Assembly: GCF_030504985.1 (NCBI RefSeq)
Contig: NZ_JASERU010000015.1
Coordinates: 1-64,000, forward strand
Source of the DNA: Fulvimonas sp. R45
GTDB taxonomy: Bacteria > Pseudomonadota > Gammaproteobacteria > Xanthomonadales > Rhodanobacteraceae
Direction of reading: 5' to 3'
Length of the DNA stretch: 64,000 nucleotides
The translations under genes were made by a program, and so were the position numbers. This document shows, one piece after another, positions 49,010 to 58,307 of this stretch. Position 1 is the stretch's first letter; every line of letters begins with the position of its first letter. Under the pieces are notes generated by a model. It had not been told where the DNA came from. It was given only the letters and a program-made list of their open reading frames with translations, and ran no database searches.

Positions 49010-49055
49010 AATTTGTGCAATGCAAATTGCAAATGGGTAGAAGCGCACGCATCCT
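49010..49055 (+). promoter_or_regulatory. Promoter with operator, copy 2 (GH92/TonB/PI-PLC operon)
   Basis: Bases 49010-49032 repeat exactly the 23 bases at 38382-38404. A possible -35 TTGCAA (49027-49032) occupies the same place in the shared site, and CATCCT at 49050-49055 (spacer 17) resembles the TATCCT of copy 1. AT-rich sequence (TTTAATTTCCATGATTA) precedes it, perhaps an UP element. The site has TTTG-N5-TGCA-N5-CAAA symmetry. It is 97 bases from the GH92 start codon. Confidence 0.7.
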
Positions 49056-49151
49056 TGCTCCATCAGCGCGGCAGCGTCTCCGGATGCCGTTGCGACCGCG
49101 CCGGGTGCAGTGCCTTTTCCTGTCGTCGATTTGCGTAGGGGGAGAGCGTGA

Positions 49152-51578
49152 ATGGTGACCCGCAGACAGTTCCTGCAAGGCGCGGCCTCGCTGGCGCTGC
49201 TTGGTAGCCGGCCGGGCCGATCGTCGGCGTTCGCCGCTGCCGGGCGCGCCGCGCCCGCGACCGATGCGGCGACGGCCGGCGGCTGGACCCGCCACGTCGA
49301 CGTGTTCACCGGCACCGGCGGGCACGGACATACCTATCCCGGCGCCTCGCTGCCGTTCGGCATGGTGCAGCTCAGCCCCGACACCCACGAAAGCGGCTGG
49401 GACGCCGCCTCGGGCTACCACCAGGGCGACGGCTCGATCATGGGCTTCTCGCATACCCATCTCAGTGGCACCGGCATCGGCGACATGCTCGACGTGCTGT
49501 TGATGCCCGCACAGGGCCCGGTGCTGCTGCAACCGGGCCGCCGCGGCCTGCCGGACGGCAACTTCCACTCGAAGTACGACGGCGTGCCGAATCCCAGGGC
49601 GCTTCTGCCGGACAACCATGCGCAACCGGGGCGCGGCTACCGCTCGCGCTACGACCAGGCCTCCGAGCAGGCGCAGCCGGGCTACTACCGGGTGCGCCTC
49701 AGCGACCACGACATCCTCGCCGAGCTGACCGCCACGCTGCGCGCCGGCCTGCATCGCTACACCTTCGCCCGCAAGGGCGCGGGGCACCTGCTGCTCGACC
49801 TCGCCCACGGCTACCACACCGATCCGGCGCAGCCGGCGAAGATCACCGATGCCGAGCTGCGCGTGGTCGGCGACGACACCCTGGTCGGCGGCCGCCGCGT
49901 GCACGCCTGGGCCGACGGCCGGCACGTCTACTTCGCGTTGAAGCTGTCGCGCCCGTTCACCCGCGCCGAGCTGTACTCGGACGACCAGCCGCTGCACGGC
50001 GCGAAACAGGCGAAGGGCGCCCACCTCAAGGCCGCGCTGCACGTCGCCGACGCCGGCAGTGCGCCACTGCTGGTGAAGGTGGGCCTCTCGGCGGTGGACA
50101 CCGACGGCGCGCTGCGCAACCTCGACACGGAAATCCCCGGCTGGGATTTCGAGCAGGTGCGGCACGCCGCCACCGCCAGCTGGGAGCGCGAGCTGGGCCG
50201 CATCCGCGTGCAGGACGCGCCCGCCCCGGTGCTGAAGACCTTCTACAGCGCGCTGTACCACACCCTGCTGGCACCCACCCTGTTCAGCGACGTCGACGGC
50301 CGCTATCGCGGCATGGACCAGGCCGTGCACCAACTGCCGCAGGGCCGGCACAACTACAGCACCTACTCGCTGTGGGACACCTACCGCGCGCAGCATCCGC
50401 TGCTCACCCTGGTCCAGCCCGAGCGCGTGCCCGACCTCGTCGATGGCCTGGTGCGCATGGCGGTCGAGAGTCCGGACGGCCCGCCGGTATGGCCGCTGCA
50501 AGGCATCGAGACCGGCTGCATGATCGGCTACCACTCCGCGGTGGTGCTGGCCGAGGCGCACGCCAAGGGCTTCAAGAGCATCGACTACGCCAGGGCCTGG
50601 CCGGTGTTCCGCAAGCGCGCGATGGACGACGACTACCGCGGCCTGTCGTACTACCGCAAGCTCGGCTACCTCCCCAGCGACAAGGAGGCCGAGGCAGTCA
50701 GCAAGACGCTGGAATACGCCTACGACGACTGGGCCATGGCGCATCTGGCCGAGGCGGTGGGCGCGCACGACGACGCGAAGACCCTGCGCCAGCGCTCGCG
50801 CAACTATCGCCACCTGTTCGACGCGAAAAGCGCGTTCATGCGCCCGCGCGGCAGCGACGGCGCGTGGCTGCAGCCGTTCGATCCGCGCGGCATGGGCCAT
50901 TCGAAGCAGTGGCGCGACTTCACCGAGTCCAACGCCTGGCAGGCCACCTTCCTCAACCAGCACGACCTGTACGAATACATCAGGCTGTTCGGCGGCGACG
51001 CCGCCTTCGTGGCGAAGCTCGACGGCCTGTTCGAGGCGGACCCCACCCTGCCCGCCGACGCGCCGGCGGACATCGCCGGCATGGTCGGCCAGTACGCGCA
51101 CGGCAACGAGCCCAGCCACCACGTGGCCTACCTCTACGCCTACGCCGGCGCGCACCACAAGACCCAGGCGCGCGTGCGCATGCTGCTGGAAGGCATGTAC
51201 GCGGCGGCGCCGGACGGCATCGCCGGCAACGAGGACTGCGGCCAGATGAGCGCGTGGTACGTGATGAGCGCGCTGGGCCTGTACGCGGTCGACCCGGTCA
51301 GCGCCCACTACGTGTTCGGCAGCCCGCTGCTCGCCCATGCGGAGATCGACGTCGGCCGCGGACGGGTGCTCACGGTGCGCAGCCGGGGCAACGGACCGGG
51401 CCGCCCGTACATCCAGTCGGTCGCATGGAACGGCCGGCCATGGACGAAAAGCTGGATCGGCCATGCCGAGCTGGCGCGGGGCGGCACGCTGGAGTTTGTG
51501 ATGGGCGCCACGCCAAACCAGCGCTTCGGCACCGCCCCCGCCGACCGTCCGCCCTCCTTCGGCAGCGCCGCGGCCTGA
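49152..51578 (+). CDS. GH92 alpha-mannosidase, Tat-exported
   Basis: 808 residues; the ATG follows GGGGGAGAG. N-terminal twin-arginine signal (VTRRQFLQGAASLALL), so it is exported folded, often with Ca bound. GH92 features in order: VDVFTGTGGHGHTYPGASLPFGMVQLSPDT, FSHTHLSGTGIGDM, SLWDTYRAQHPLLTLV, FTESNAWQATF (its Glu sits where the general acid of alpha-1,2-mannosidases is found), HGNEPSHHVAYLY (Ca/substrate site) and GNEDCGQMSAWYVMSALGLY (catalytic acids). GH92 enzymes are inverting exo-alpha-mannosidases acting on N-glycans, mannans or lipid-linked mannose. First gene of an operon with a TonB receptor and PI-PLC. Confidence 0.9.
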   Translation: MVTRRQFLQGAASLALLGSRPGRSSAFAAAGRAAPATDAATAGGWTRHVDVFTGTGGHGHTYPGASLPFGMVQLSPDTHESGWDAASGYHQGDGSIMGFSHTHLSGTGIGDMLDVLLMPAQGPVLLQPGRRGLPDGNFHSKYDGVPNPRALLPDNHAQPGRGYRSRYDQASEQAQPGYYRVRLSDHDILAELTATLRAGLHRYTFARKGAGHLLLDLAHGYHTDPAQPAKITDAELRVVGDDTLVGGRRVHAWADGRHVYFALKLSRPFTRAELYSDDQPLHGAKQAKGAHLKAALHVADAGSAPLLVKVGLSAVDTDGALRNLDTEIPGWDFEQVRHAATASWERELGRIRVQDAPAPVLKTFYSALYHTLLAPTLFSDVDGRYRGMDQAVHQLPQGRHNYSTYSLWDTYRAQHPLLTLVQPERVPDLVDGLVRMAVESPDGPPVWPLQGIETGCMIGYHSAVVLAEAHAKGFKSIDYARAWPVFRKRAMDDDYRGLSYYRKLGYLPSDKEAEAVSKTLEYAYDDWAMAHLAEAVGAHDDAKTLRQRSRNYRHLFDAKSAFMRPRGSDGAWLQPFDPRGMGHSKQWRDFTESNAWQATFLNQHDLYEYIRLFGGDAAFVAKLDGLFEADPTLPADAPADIAGMVGQYAHGNEPSHHVAYLYAYAGAHHKTQARVRMLLEGMYAAAPDGIAGNEDCGQMSAWYVMSALGLYAVDPVSAHYVFGSPLLAHAEIDVGRGRVLTVRSRGNGPGRPYIQSVAWNGRPWTKSWIGHAELARGGTLEFVMGATPNQRFGTAPADRPPSFGSAAA

Positions 51579-51702
51579 CCGCCGATGCAGTCGCGCGCTC
51601 CCGCTTCCGTCATGCCCAGGCCATCGACCACAACGACGATAGCGCTCCGAAGCGCTGTCGCTTCCCGACCAGACGCCACCACCATCCAACCGGAGATCCG
51701 CG

Positions 51703-54243
51703 ATGCGTCCCAACACCGTCAGTAGTGCGATCCGCACGGCCCTGCTCGGCAGCCTGCTGCTCGCCGGCGCCGTGCCCGCCTTCGCCCAGGACAGCGGCAC
51801 GACCCGCCAGGGCACGCCCGCCACCCAGGCCGACCAGACCAAGGCCAAGGACCTCAACACCGTCGTCGTCACCGCCCGCTCCGGCGTGGAGACCCGCACC
51901 AAGGCCGAGACCAGCTACTCGATCACCACCATCGACGAAGACCGCCTGCGCATGCAGGCGCCAACCTCGGTCACCGAGGCGATGAAATCGGTGCCCGGCT
52001 TCTGGGTCGAGGCGTCGGGCGGCGAGGCCAGCGGCAACATCCGCGCGCGCGGCATCCCGGTCGACGGCTTCGGCTCGGTCACCCTGCTGGAGGACGGCAT
52101 GCCGGTGCAGCACGACCCGGCGCTGGGCTACCTCAACGCCGACCAGGCCTTCCGCCTGGACGAGACGATTGAACGCATCGAGGTGGTGCGCGGCGGTCCC
52201 TCGTCGGTGTTCTATTCGAACGCGCCGGCCGGCGCGATCAACTTCATCCCGCGCCGCGTGGGCGACACGCCCGAGGGCCTGTTCAAGTACACCACCGGCA
52301 ACTACGGCCTGAACCGCGCCGACTTCTGGTACGGCACGCCGGTGGGCGACGGCTGGAAGTTCGGCGTGGGCGGCTTCTACCGCAAGGACAACGGCATCCG
52401 CAACCCGGGCTTCGACGCCAACAAGGGCGGCCAGATCCGCATGAACATCGCCAAGGACTTCGAACACGGCAGCTTCAGTGCGGACGTCAAGCACATGGAC
52501 GACGACGTCGCCCTGTACCTGGGCATCCCCATGCGCACCACCGCCAACGGCGACATCCGCGCGGTGCCCGGCTTCAACGGCAACTTCGGCACGCTGGCCG
52601 GGCCGGAGACCGAGCACGCCATGATGAAGGAGGCCAACGGCGGCCTGTACGACTTCGACAACAGCAAGGGCACCCACGTCAAGCGCGACCAGCTCACGCT
52701 GAAGTTCAACCACGACCTGGGCGCCGACTGGAAGCTCGCCGAGTCGATGCGCTACAGCGACACCAAGACGCAGCGCAACGGCATGTTCCCCAACGCGCTG
52801 TCGAGCGCCGACAAATTCCTGACTTCCGCGTCGAACCTCAAGGCCTGGGCGCCCTACCTGCCGGCCGGCACCACCGGCCTGGAGCTGCGCTACGTCGACA
52901 ACCCGGCGCAGGTGTTCGACAACAAAGGCCAGAACGGCAACGGCCTGGTGGTGATCGGCGGCCTGCGCGGCGTCACCATGCCGCTGCAGGAGTTCGACAA
53001 CGACCTGCGGCTGCTGCGCAAGTTCGACATCGGCGGGCAGAGCCACGACGTCACCATCGGCTACTACCGCGCCCACTTCAACCAGGGCTTCAGCCGCTAC
53101 TCCTCCACCGTGCTGCTGGACGCGCGCGACCGCGCGCGCCTGCTCGACCTGGTGGCGGTGGGCGCCAACGGCCAGCCGCTGGGCACCCTCACCGACAACG
53201 GCTTCTACAGCTACGGCTACGAATGGGAGAACGCCAACGGCAGCTCGACCACCAACGCGCTGTACCTGTCCGACGAGTGGCAGGTCACCGACGCCCTGCG
53301 CATCGACGGCGGCGTGCGCTGGGAGCATGTGAACACCAAGGGCTGGGTCGAGCTGAAGCAGAACGTCAACCTCGGCACCTTCCCCACCTCCAGCATGAAG
53401 ACCGGCACCGGCCAGACCGTCAGCTACGACCACGGCTTCCACAAGCTGGGCTGGACGCTGGGCGTCAACTACCAGTTCTCCGACCGCACCGGCGTGTTCG
53501 CGCGCTGGACGCCCACCTACCGCCTGCCCAACCTCAGCACCTACATCACCAACGCCACCGCCACGCCGCTGATCCAGACCATGAAGCTGGGCGAGGTCGG
53601 CTACAAGTTCTCCAACCGCTGGCTGGACCTGTACGCCACCGCGTTCTACACCAAGTACGACGACGTCGGCTTCAGCAACTACGTGTTCGACCCCAACAAC
53701 AACACCTCGGTGGCGCAGACCGGCTACGCCAGCACCAAGACCAAGGGCCTGGAGCTGGAGACCACCTGGTTCCCGACGGACTGGTTCGACGTGCAGCTGA
53801 CCGCCACCTACCAGGACCCGAAGTACGAAGGCCTGCGCTACACCGACAAGGATGCCAGCGGCGGCCCGGTGCTGCGCAACTACACCGGCAACCAGCTGAT
53901 CCGCGTGCCGAAGATGAGCTACCGCGTCGTGCCCGGCCTGAACCTGCTCGACGGCAGGCTGCGCCTGCAGCTGGCCTACGAGCACGAGGGCCAGCGCTAC
54001 GTGGACACCGCCAACTCGGTGAAGCTGCCGGCGTACGACGTGCTGAGCGCCAGCGCCCGCTACGACGTGCTGACCAACCTCTCGCTGTTCCTGTACGCCG
54101 ACAACATGACCAACTCGCTCGGCCTGACCGAGGGCAACCCGCGCGCCGGCGAGCTGGCCAGTTCCGACGTGGGCGCCAACACCTTCATCGCGCGCCCGAT
54201 CCTCGGCCGCGCCTACCGCGCCGCCGTCATGTACCGGTTCTGA
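51703..54243 (+). CDS. TonB-dependent outer-membrane receptor
   Basis: 846 residues. Signal peptide (ALLGSLLLAGAVPAFAQD), TonB-box-like DLNTVVVTARSG near residue 48, plug domain at about 60-175 (TEAMKSVPGFWVEASGGEASGNIRARGIPVDG, ERIEVVRGGPSSVFYSNAPAGAINFI), then a 22-stranded barrel ending in the terminal aromatic YRF. Imports a large or scarce ligand through the outer membrane using TonB energy. Its place between GH92 and PI-PLC genes suggests the ligand is a mannosyl-inositol phosphate or related glycan, though siderophore-type receptors look the same by sequence. Confidence 0.88.
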   Translation: MRPNTVSSAIRTALLGSLLLAGAVPAFAQDSGTTRQGTPATQADQTKAKDLNTVVVTARSGVETRTKAETSYSITTIDEDRLRMQAPTSVTEAMKSVPGFWVEASGGEASGNIRARGIPVDGFGSVTLLEDGMPVQHDPALGYLNADQAFRLDETIERIEVVRGGPSSVFYSNAPAGAINFIPRRVGDTPEGLFKYTTGNYGLNRADFWYGTPVGDGWKFGVGGFYRKDNGIRNPGFDANKGGQIRMNIAKDFEHGSFSADVKHMDDDVALYLGIPMRTTANGDIRAVPGFNGNFGTLAGPETEHAMMKEANGGLYDFDNSKGTHVKRDQLTLKFNHDLGADWKLAESMRYSDTKTQRNGMFPNALSSADKFLTSASNLKAWAPYLPAGTTGLELRYVDNPAQVFDNKGQNGNGLVVIGGLRGVTMPLQEFDNDLRLLRKFDIGGQSHDVTIGYYRAHFNQGFSRYSSTVLLDARDRARLLDLVAVGANGQPLGTLTDNGFYSYGYEWENANGSSTTNALYLSDEWQVTDALRIDGGVRWEHVNTKGWVELKQNVNLGTFPTSSMKTGTGQTVSYDHGFHKLGWTLGVNYQFSDRTGVFARWTPTYRLPNLSTYITNATATPLIQTMKLGEVGYKFSNRWLDLYATAFYTKYDDVGFSNYVFDPNNNTSVAQTGYASTKTKGLELETTWFPTDWFDVQLTATYQDPKYEGLRYTDKDASGGPVLRNYTGNQLIRVPKMSYRVVPGLNLLDGRLRLQLAYEHEGQRYVDTANSVKLPAYDVLSASARYDVLTNLSLFLYADNMTNSLGLTEGNPRAGELASSDVGANTFIARPILGRAYRAAVMYRF

Positions 54244-54247
54244 GGGG

Positions 54248-55414
54248 ATGAGCACGCTGCCCCACCTGCGCCGCTGCGCCCTTGCCGCCGCGCTCGCACT
54301 GCTGCCATGGACGGCGGCATGGGCCGGCTGCGACCTGGAAAAGGCCTCGCCCGGCTGCGACCTGGCCGCGCTGGACCGCACCCTGCACATGAACGACCTG
54401 CAGGCGGTCGGCACGCACAACAGCTACAAGCAGGCCATGCCGCCGGCCGAACTGGCCGCCCACCGCGCCCGCGACCCGCGCGCCGACGGCATCGACTACG
54501 GCCACCGCCCGCTCGGCGAGCAGCTCGACCACGGCGCGCGCACGCTGGAGCTGGACGTCTACTACGACCCGAAGGGCGGCTACTACGCGCACCCGCCCGG
54601 CGCGCTGCGCAAGGGCTACGCCCGTTCGCCGTGGTCGCCCGCCGCGACGCTGCAGATGCAGCAGCCGGGCTTCAAGGTGATGCACATGGCGGACATCGAC
54701 TTCCGCAGCAGCTGCCAGACCTTCGTCGCCTGCCTCACGATCATCCGCGACTGGTCGCACGCGCATCCGCGGCACGTGCCGATCATGCTGCTGATCAACG
54801 CCAAGGACGACCCCGAAGGACCGGGCGCCGTCGCCCCGCTGCGCTTCACCGAGGCCGCATTCGACGCGCTGGACGCGGAGATCCGCTCGGTGCTGTCGCC
54901 GGCCGACCTGGTCACGCCCGACGACGTGCAGGGCCGCTACCCGACGCTGCGCGACGCGGTGCGGGCCGGCCACTGGCCCACCCTGGGCCAGGCGCGCGGC
55001 AAGGAGTTCTTCGTGCTCGACGAGCACGAGCGCAAGGTCGCGCTCTACCGCGGCGCGCGGCCTTCGCTGGAAGGCCGGGTGATGTTCATCAACACCGGCG
55101 AGGACTCGCCCGCCGCGGCCTACCTCACTCTCAACGACCCGCTGGGCGAAGCGGCGAGGATCAGGCGCGACGTCGCCGCCGGCTATATGGTGCGCACCCG
55201 CGCCGACGCGGACACCGTCGAGGCGCGCCGCAACGACACCCGCCGCCGCGATGCCGCCTTCGCCAGCGGCGCGCAGTATGTCTCCACCGACTACCTCCGG
55301 CCCGACCCGCGCTTCAGCCCGTACCGCGTACAGTTGCCCGGTGCCGGGGCCGCACGCTGCAATCCGCTGCGCGCGCCCGGCTGCCACGCCATCGCCGCGG
55401 GAGGACAGCCATGA
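54248..55414 (+). CDS. Secreted Ca2+-dependent phosphatidylinositol phospholipase C
   Basis: 388 residues, 4 bases after the TonB receptor. Sec signal peptide (LAAALALLPWTAAWAG). Matches the Ca-dependent PI-PLC family (PF16670): QAVGTHNSYKQAMP with the first catalytic His at about 57, ARTLELDVYYDPKGG (metal-binding Glu/Asp), KVMHMADIDFRSSCQ with the second catalytic His at about 146, and PIMLLINAKDDP. These enzymes cut phosphatidylinositol-type lipids, releasing inositol phosphate. Together with nearby mannosidases and iol genes it strongly suggests inositol phospholipid use. The stop overlaps the next start (ATGA). Confidence 0.85.
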   Translation: MSTLPHLRRCALAAALALLPWTAAWAGCDLEKASPGCDLAALDRTLHMNDLQAVGTHNSYKQAMPPAELAAHRARDPRADGIDYGHRPLGEQLDHGARTLELDVYYDPKGGYYAHPPGALRKGYARSPWSPAATLQMQQPGFKVMHMADIDFRSSCQTFVACLTIIRDWSHAHPRHVPIMLLINAKDDPEGPGAVAPLRFTEAAFDALDAEIRSVLSPADLVTPDDVQGRYPTLRDAVRAGHWPTLGQARGKEFFVLDEHERKVALYRGARPSLEGRVMFINTGEDSPAAAYLTLNDPLGEAARIRRDVAAGYMVRTRADADTVEARRNDTRRRDAAFASGAQYVSTDYLRPDPRFSPYRVQLPGAGAARCNPLRAPGCHAIAAGGQP

Positions 55415-56955
55415 GTGCGCGCCATCGACGCTTCGGCCTGCTGCTGGCCGGCCTGCTGCTGGCCGGCGCGGTGCCCCCGTACGCCATGGCCGACGCCCCG
55501 CAGGCCGTGCACGAACGCCCCGACCTGGTGCTGCGCGGCAGCCTCGACGGCAGCGACAACCACAGCTACCGCGAGCTGCCGTTCAGCGTGCCCGCGGGCA
55601 CCGGCCGCATCACCGTGAAGTTCGACTACAGCGGCCACGACACGGACCACACCACCATCGACCTGGGCCTGCTCGGGCCGGATGGCTTCCACGGCCAGGA
55701 CGGCTTCCGCGGCTGGACCGGCGGCTCGAAGCGGCTGTTCACCGTGGCCACCAGCGACGCCACGCCGTCGTTCCTGCCGGGGCCGATCCGGCCGGGCCGC
55801 TGGCGCCTGCTGCTCGGCATCCCGAACATCCGCAAGGACAGCCACGCCACCTACACCGCCGAGATCTGGTTCAACCGCCCGGACGATCCCGCCTGGGAAC
55901 CGGCCGTGCTGAACCCGCCGCTGCGCGACCAGCCCGGCTGGTACCGCGGCGACCTGCACATGCACGACGCGCACAGCGACGGCAGCTGTCCCAGCCAGTC
56001 GGGCAAGCGCGTGCCCTGCCCGCTGTTCCTCACCGTGCAGGCGGCGGTGAAGCGCGGGCTGGACTTCATCGCGATCACCGACCACAACACCACCTCGCAG
56101 CTCGACGCGATGCGCGAGCTGCAGCCGTACTACGACCGCCTGCTGCTGATCCCCGGCCGCGAGCTGACCACCTTCACCGGCCACGCCGGCCTGTTGGGCA
56201 CCGCCGCGCCGGTGGACTTCCGCGTCGACGGCAAACACGTGAAGGGCTGGACCGCGCTGGCGAAGCAGGTGGCCCCGCTGCACGGCCTGCTCTCGATCAA
56301 CCACCCGATCCGCCCCAGCGGCGAGGTCTGCATGGGCTGCGGCTGGACCGCGCAGCCGCCGATCGACATGGCGCGGGTGCAGGCGATCGAGATCGTCAAC
56401 GGCATCGACGCCGGCACGCCCTTCTCCGGCGTACCGTTCTGGGAGCAGCAGCTGGCCAGGGGCTACCGCATCACCGGCATCGGCGGCAGCGACAACCACA
56501 ATGCCACGCAGGACACGGTCGGCCTCGGCTCCAACCCGGTCGGCCATCCGATCACCGTGGTCCACGCGCAGGCGCTGTCGATGCGGGCGATCCTCGACGG
56601 TGTGCGCGCCGGCCACGTGTTCGTCGATACCGAGGGCAGCCGCGACCGCCTGCTGGAGATGAGCGCGCAGAGCGGCGACCGGCACGCGGCGATGGGTGAC
56701 GCCATCGATGCCGCCGCCGGCGCTTCGGTGCATGTCGACATCCACGTGGCGCACGCGGCGGGCGCGAAGCTGGTGGTATTCCTGGACGGCAAGCCCTACG
56801 TGCCGTCCGTCGACACCGCCCTGGGCAGCGCCGACCAGCACGTCGGCTTCGACTGGCGCAGCGACGGCAGGCGCCACTGGCTGCGCGCGGAAGTGCGCTC
56901 CGCCGCCGGCGTGCCGCTGCTGATCGGCAACCCGATCTACGTCAATGCCGACTGA
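55411..56955 (+). CDS. Exported CehA/McbA-type PHP-domain phosphoesterase
   Basis: 514 residues, coupled to the PI-PLC gene by ATGA. Signal peptide (FGLLLAGLLLAGAVPPYAMAD), a beta-sandwich domain at about 30-170 (SVPAGTGRITVKFDYSGHDTDHTTI), then a PHP-type metal centre: YRGDLHMHDAHSDGSC (His 183, His 185, Asp), FIAITDHNTTSQ, HGLLSINHP and TGIGGSDNHN. CehA/McbA members hydrolyse esters or phosphoesters. The PI-PLC product is inositol 1-phosphate or its cyclic form, which must be dephosphorylated before catabolism; this protein is the best candidate in the window for that step. That role is an inference. Confidence 0.75.
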   Translation: MSARHRRFGLLLAGLLLAGAVPPYAMADAPQAVHERPDLVLRGSLDGSDNHSYRELPFSVPAGTGRITVKFDYSGHDTDHTTIDLGLLGPDGFHGQDGFRGWTGGSKRLFTVATSDATPSFLPGPIRPGRWRLLLGIPNIRKDSHATYTAEIWFNRPDDPAWEPAVLNPPLRDQPGWYRGDLHMHDAHSDGSCPSQSGKRVPCPLFLTVQAAVKRGLDFIAITDHNTTSQLDAMRELQPYYDRLLLIPGRELTTFTGHAGLLGTAAPVDFRVDGKHVKGWTALAKQVAPLHGLLSINHPIRPSGEVCMGCGWTAQPPIDMARVQAIEIVNGIDAGTPFSGVPFWEQQLARGYRITGIGGSDNHNATQDTVGLGSNPVGHPITVVHAQALSMRAILDGVRAGHVFVDTEGSRDRLLEMSAQSGDRHAAMGDAIDAAAGASVHVDIHVAHAAGAKLVVFLDGKPYVPSVDTALGSADQHVGFDWRSDGRRHWLRAEVRSAAGVPLLIGNPIYVNAD

Positions 56956-57063
56956 CATGACGCCCGGCATGGCATGCACAAGGGAACCTCGAACATCCCC
57001 AAACGCCCGTCATCCCGGTGCAGGCCCACTGCTGTGCGGACTATTTCCACTGCCGGATGAGCT

Positions 57064-57161
57064 CCTCCCCCTGCATGCAGGGGGAGGTTGGGAGGGGGTC
57101 ACGCTTTGGCTTTCAAGCCAAGAGCACCCCTCCCCAACCCTCCCCTGCACGCAGGGGAGGG
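57064..57161. repeat. Paired inverted repeat before the kinase operon
   Basis: CCTCCCCCTGCATGCAGGGGGAGG (57064-57087) and CCCTCCCCTGCACGCAGGGGAGGG (57138-57161) are two perfect or near-perfect hairpins with TTGGGAGGGGGT / ACCCCTCCCCAA linkers that also pair. The 374-base gap 56956-57329 contains this element, a CGTCATCCCGGTGCAGG fragment of the repeat family seen at 62.5 kb and the operator-like site at 57229; no gene is visible. Confidence 0.75.
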
Positions 57162-57228
57162 CGCCTTTTGCCCCGCCCTTCAAGGCAAACGGGCCATCTT
57201 CACCACGCTCCATTGCCGATCCTTGGCG

Positions 57229-57238
57229 CAAGCGCTTG
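57229..57238 (+). promoter_or_regulatory. LacI/GalR-type operator-like palindrome
   Basis: CAAGCGCTTG, a perfect 10-base palindrome with the central CG of LacI-family operators, 92 bases before the PfkB kinase gene. No LacI-family gene is in the window, so the regulator would be elsewhere. Confidence 0.35.
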
Positions 57239-57329
57239 ACCGACATCATCAACTATTCCGGACAGCAGTGGACCAGCACCGGGATGGCAAGCCATCCGAG
57301 GCGCCCATGAAGGACCGGGGGAGGTCCCG

Positions 57330-58307
57330 ATGACACGTTCCATCCTCTGCTTCGGCGAGGCGCTGATCGACATGCACGCGCAGGCCTTCGACGGCCGCGG
57401 CTTCGCGCAACAGCTGCGGCCGTTCGCCGGCGGGGCGCCGGCCAACACTGCGGTGGCGGTGGCGCGGCTCGGCGGCCACGCGCGTTTCGCCGGCATGCTG
57501 GCGCAGGACCGCTTCGGCGACTTCCTGCTCGACAACCTGCAGCAGGCCGGCGTGGACACCGCCGACGTGGCGCGCACCGACGCCGCCAACACCGCGCTGG
57601 CCTTCGTCACCCTGGACGCGCGCGGCGAACGCAGCTTCAGCTTCTACCGCCCGCCCGCCGCCGACCTGCTGTTCCGCGCCGAGCACTTCCGCGCCCAGGC
57701 CTTCGACGACACCGCCGCCTTCCACGCCTGCTCCAACAGCCTCACCGATCCGCAACTGGCTGACGCGACGCTGGAGGGCATGCGGCGCGCGCGCCGCGCC
57801 GGCACCCTGGTCAGCTTCGACCTGAACCTGCGCCCCGCGCTGTGGCCGCGCGACGGCGAACCCCGCGCGCCGTCCTGGCAGGCACTGCAGCTGGCGGACG
57901 TGGTGAAGCTGAGCGCCGAGGAATTCGCCTGGCTCGCCGACGACGGCGAAGAGGCGCTGCTGGAGCGCCTGTGGCGCGGCGCCACGCGCCTGCTGGTGGT
58001 GACCGACGCGGAACGGCCGTTGCGCTGGTTCCGCCCCGGCGCCCGCGGCGAGCTGCCCGGCTACCGCGTCGACATGGTGGACAGCACCGGCGCGGGCGAC
58101 GCCTTCGTCGGCGGCCTGCTGCACCAGTTCGCCGTGCAGGGCATCGGCCCCGCCGGGCTCGACGGCTGGATCGACGACCGGCCGCGCCTGCACGCCGCCC
58201 TGCGCTACGCCAGCGCCTGCGGCGCGCTGGCGGTGACGCGCCACGGCTCGTTCGCGGCGATGCCTGATGCCGCCGAAGTCGCCCGCTTCATGGAGATGCA
58301 TGCATGA
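57330..58307 (+). CDS. PfkB-family sugar kinase (fructokinase-like)
   Basis: 325 residues; ATG after GGGGGAGG. Ribokinase-fold kinase: N-terminal ILCFGEALIDMHA, FAGGAPANTAVAVARLGGHARFAGML, and the ATP-site motif MVDSTGAGDAFVGGLLHQF with catalytic Asp near 257. The pattern is closest to fructokinases. With two alpha-mannosidases nearby it may phosphorylate mannose directly, or fructose formed from mannose by an isomerase not in the window. The stop overlaps the next start (ATGA). Confidence 0.8.
   Translation: MTRSILCFGEALIDMHAQAFDGRGFAQQLRPFAGGAPANTAVAVARLGGHARFAGMLAQDRFGDFLLDNLQQAGVDTADVARTDAANTALAFVTLDARGERSFSFYRPPAADLLFRAEHFRAQAFDDTAAFHACSNSLTDPQLADATLEGMRRARRAGTLVSFDLNLRPALWPRDGEPRAPSWQALQLADVVKLSAEEFAWLADDGEEALLERLWRGATRLLVVTDAERPLRWFRPGARGELPGYRVDMVDSTGAGDAFVGGLLHQFAVQGIGPAGLDGWIDDRPRLHAALRYASACGALAVTRHGSFAAMPDAAEVARFMEMHA

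Noticed and set aside
51641-51656. AGCGCT-CCGA-AGCGCT hairpin before the TonB receptor as a terminator or operator
   Set aside because: Short stem, no T-run and no matching copy elsewhere; chance is likely in this GC-rich DNA.
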